From Clostridia bacterium (GTDB taxonomy: Bacteria > Bacillota > TC1 > UBA5767), in assembly GCA_016887505.1 (NCBI GenBank), contig CP069393.1, positions 682,001 through 746,000 of the forward strand: 64,000 nt of DNA, read 5' to 3'. Position numbers and translations under genes: made by a program. Positions 61,924 to 64,000 of the stretch are shown in pieces. The first letter of the stretch is position 1; every line of letters begins with the position of its first letter. The notes under the pieces were generated by a model. It worked only from the letters and a program-made list of their open reading frames with translations, ran no database searches and was not told where the DNA came from.

Positions 61924-64000
61924 TTAAATTTGTTTTCTTAACCTAAGAGCATTGCTTACCACCGAAACAGAACTAAACGCCATGGCTGCTGCCGCGATCA
62001 TGGGATTAAGCAACAATCCTGTGCTTGTATACAGTACGCCCGCAGCGATGGGTATGCCAATCATATTATAAAAGAATGCCCAAAACAGGTTCTGCTTAAT
62101 GTTTCGAATCGTTTTTGACGAAGCCCTCAGGGCCACTAGAATATTCATTGGGTCATCCTGCATCAAAACTACGTCAGCAGATTCAACCGCGACATCAGTG
62201 CCACCACCTACCGCCATACCCACATCTGCTTGAACCAAGGCAGGTGCATCATTAATACCATCCCCTACCATCGTAACAACATAGCCTTCCTTTTGAAGGC
62301 GTTCTACTTCCTCCACCTTATGCTCAGGCAATACTTCGGCAATGACCGTATCTATTCCCGCTTCTTTCGCAATATGATCGGCTGCAGTCTTATGATCTCC
62401 TGTCAGCAATACAGCCCTAATTCCAAGCTCTTTCAGTTGACGAACCATCTGCGGAATACCATCTTTTAGTCGATCTTTTGCCCCTATCAACCCAACTACT
62501 TCGTTTTCCAATACCAAAGCCATGATGGTATTGCCTTTGTTCTGTAACTGGTTTACATCTTCCTTAATCTTTTCTTCTTTTAGAAAACCTTTTTCCTCAA
62601 GCATCCGAAGTGATCCCATCCAAACATTGTAACCTTTGCCATCTAAAGATACTCTAGCTGCTATGCCTTTGCCTTGGATGGACTTAACGTTTTCGACCAC
62701 AGCCTTGGTCCATTTTTGAGATTTTTCTATTTCTTCTGCTCTTTTGATTACAGCATCTGCTAAGGGGTGTTCTGAACGACTTTCCACTAAAGAAGCCAGA
62801 GTATATAAATCGCCTACACTATAGCCACCATAAACAAATTCCTGATTGACCGTTGGTTTTCCCTGAGTTATGGTTCCCGTCTTGTCGAATACCATGACTT
62901 GCGTGCTATTCAGACGTTCTAAGGGCTCACCGCCCTTAAATAGAATTCCTTTTTCAGCAGCTCTTCCAGTACCCACCATGATGGCAGTAGGTGTAGCCAA
63001 TCCCAAGGCACAAGGGCAAGCAATAACGAGTACTGCGACAAAAATTGTAAGTGAAAACTCGAGATTCTTGCCGTATGCCATCCAAAATATAAAGGCCAAG
63101 ACAGCGATTGACATAACAATTGGAACAAATCGCCCAGCTACTTTATCTGCCAATCTAGCAATGGGGGCCTTACTTCCTTGGGCCTCACGAACCATGCGAA
63201 TAATTTGGAAGAGAATCGTATCCTCTCCTACCTTTGTTGCTTCCATTACCATGGAGCCATTGCCGTTTACGGAAGCACCGGTAAGATGATCTCCAGCAGA
63301 TTTAAATACGGGAATGCTTTCTCCACTAATCATGGACTCATCCACAGACGATTCCCCTGTAAGCACTTTCCCATCCGTCGGAATTGCCGAACCTGGTTTC
63401 ACCAATAGGTGATCTCCGGGTTTTACTTTTTGTATCAATATTTCCTTTTCACTTTGACCTTCTATCAAGAAGGCAGTCTTGGGTCTTAAATCCGTAAGGC
63501 GCTCGATTGCCTTACCCGTTTTGCGCTTGGCACTTCCTTCTAGATACTTACCTAGATTAATCAGTGCAATAATAACGCCCACACTCTCAAAATAGAGAGG
63601 AAATGAAATTCCATTTTGCAGTATTCTCACCGTATTGACGAGACTATATATGAAAGCTGCACTCGTTCCAACTGCCACCAGAGAATCCATGTTGGGCATA
63701 CGGCTAGCAAGAGATTTAAAGCCTATGCGGTAGTGGTCTCTGGCAATAATCAGTATCGGTACCGTTAAGAGTAGCTGCAAAAGAGACATCTGAATCGGAT
63801 ATGTTTGCTGCAGATTTCGAATGAAAGCAATCCCCAACATAGGTCCCATGCTGATTAGGAACAATGGAATGGCAAAGGAAAACAACGAATATAGCTTTCT
63901 TTTGGCTTTTTTTTGCTCTGCTGATTCGTTTAGGTTTTTCTCATCTAGAATAACCTGATACCCCAAGTTTTCGATGCTTTCATAAATCTGTTCAAGCTTA
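61924..64000 (-). CDS. copA: Copper-translocating P-type ATPase (5' end beyond the window)
   Basis: The frame is open to the right edge, so the N-terminus is missing. The visible part starts with the end of an HMA metal-binding domain (ENLGYQVILDE), then P1B-type membrane segments, the CPC ion motif (ACPCALGLATPT), phosphorylation site DKTGTITQGKP, SEHPLADA, and hinge GDGINDAP. YN in NLFWAFFYNMIG and the final MAFSS match Cu(I)-exporting CopA. A copper-specific regulator is not adjacent in the window. It likely protects the cytoplasm from Cu(I). Confidence 0.94.
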   Translation of the reverse strand, partial: KLEQIYESIENLGYQVILDEKNLNESAEQKKAKRKLYSLFSFAIPLFLISMGPMLGIAFIRNLQQTYPIQMSLLQLLLTVPILIIARDHYRIGFKSLASRMPNMDSLVAVGTSAAFIYSLVNTVRILQNGISFPLYFESVGVIIALINLGKYLEGSAKRKTGKAIERLTDLRPKTAFLIEGQSEKEILIQKVKPGDHLLVKPGSAIPTDGKVLTGESSVDESMISGESIPVFKSAGDHLTGASVNGNGSMVMEATKVGEDTILFQIIRMVREAQGSKAPIARLADKVAGRFVPIVMSIAVLAFIFWMAYGKNLEFSLTIFVAVLVIACPCALGLATPTAIMVGTGRAAEKGILFKGGEPLERLNSTQVMVFDKTGTITQGKPTVNQEFVYGGYSVGDLYTLASLVESRSEHPLADAVIKRAEEIEKSQKWTKAVVENVKSIQGKGIAARVSLDGKGYNVWMGSLRMLEEKGFLKEEKIKEDVNQLQNKGNTIMALVLENEVVGLIGAKDRLKDGIPQMVRQLKELGIRAVLLTGDHKTAADHIAKEAGIDTVIAEVLPEHKVEEVERLQKEGYVVTMVGDGINDAPALVQADVGMAVGGGTDVAVESADVVLMQDDPMNILVALRASSKTIRNIKQNLFWAFFYNMIGIPIAAGVLYTSTGLLLNPMIAAAAMAFSSVSVVSNALRLRKQI

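Noticed and set aside
1-64000. Search for CRISPR arrays, prophage, IS elements or large repeats
   Set aside because: No regularly spaced repeats, transposase, integrase (other than XerC) or phage structural genes were seen; gene density and codon style are uniform.

Overview
The window is a continuous piece of a low-GC Gram-positive (Firmicutes) chromosome, most likely from an anaerobic member of the Clostridia. The evidence is a PolC-type replicative polymerase, an IspH–S1 fusion, a two-subunit oxygen-labile class I fumarase, Bacillus-type SOS boxes, a T-box leader ahead of hisS-aspS, AGGAGG ribosome binding sites nearly everywhere, and the standard Firmicutes order of the rpsB–pyrH–dxr–polC and rimP–nusA–infB–pnp blocks. 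No phage, insertion sequence, CRISPR array or rRNA operon is visible. Almost the whole window is dense housekeeping sequence, with small accessory inserts.

Layout. 1–1.4 kb: 3' part of ispH-rpsA, a terminator, and a tRNA-Arg(CCG) on the minus strand. 1.6–5.9 kb (+): fumarase alpha, a PrsW-like membrane protease, fumarase beta, D-Ala-D-Ala ligase and a YnbB-like PLP enzyme. 6.0–7.1 kb: lexA and a divergent YneA-like LysM protein, separated by three SOS boxes at exact 30-bp spacing. 7.2–10.4 kb (+): a MacA/MacB-like three-gene ABC export system. 10.5–11.6 kb (−): lrgAB. 11.7–11.9 kb (−): an unlisted 31-codon gene with its own promoter, palindrome and terminator. 12–16.1 kb (−): iscR–iscS–mnmA and rarA. 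16.1–20.7 kb (−): a T-box operon hisS–aspS–tcdA–CsoR-like regulator. 20.7–25.1 kb (−): relA–dtd–glyoxalase-like hydrolase–Ldh2-family dehydrogenase. 25.2–27.2 kb (−): Asp23-like protein and FakA-like protein, divergent from rpmB (+). 27.6–30.9 kb (−): split chromate transporter, and an arsC–arsR–permease–thioredoxin operon.

30.9–33.5 kb (−): pnp and rpsO, each with its own promoter and terminator. 33.6–41.5 kb (−): rimP–nusA–ylxR–ylxQ–infB–rbfA–nrnA–truB–ribF, preceded by a promoter and then an intrinsic terminator in the leader. 41.7–43.3 kb (−): three accessory genes (FTR–rubredoxin fusion, glutaredoxin-like protein, DUF1638 protein) inserted between rimP and polC. 43.4–56.4 kb (−): rpsB–tsf–pyrH–frr–uppS–cdsA–dxr–rseP–ispG–proS–polC. 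56.6–61.8 kb (−): dprA–topA–trmFO–xerC, without the hslVU-codY genes that follow xerC in Bacillus. The window ends inside a CopA-type copper ATPase.

The most unusual observation is that PolC (1221 codons) appears to lack the 3'-5' exonuclease domain normally embedded in its PHP domain, while the PHP metal ligands look intact. Other points worth a second look are the FTR–rubredoxin/glutaredoxin pair, the CsoR-like regulator with a long C-terminal extension inside a tRNA-synthetase operon, the GACAC specifier region of the T-box, the attenuator-like leader of the nusA operon, and the 31-codon gene. All calls come from reading the sequence; no database search was run.
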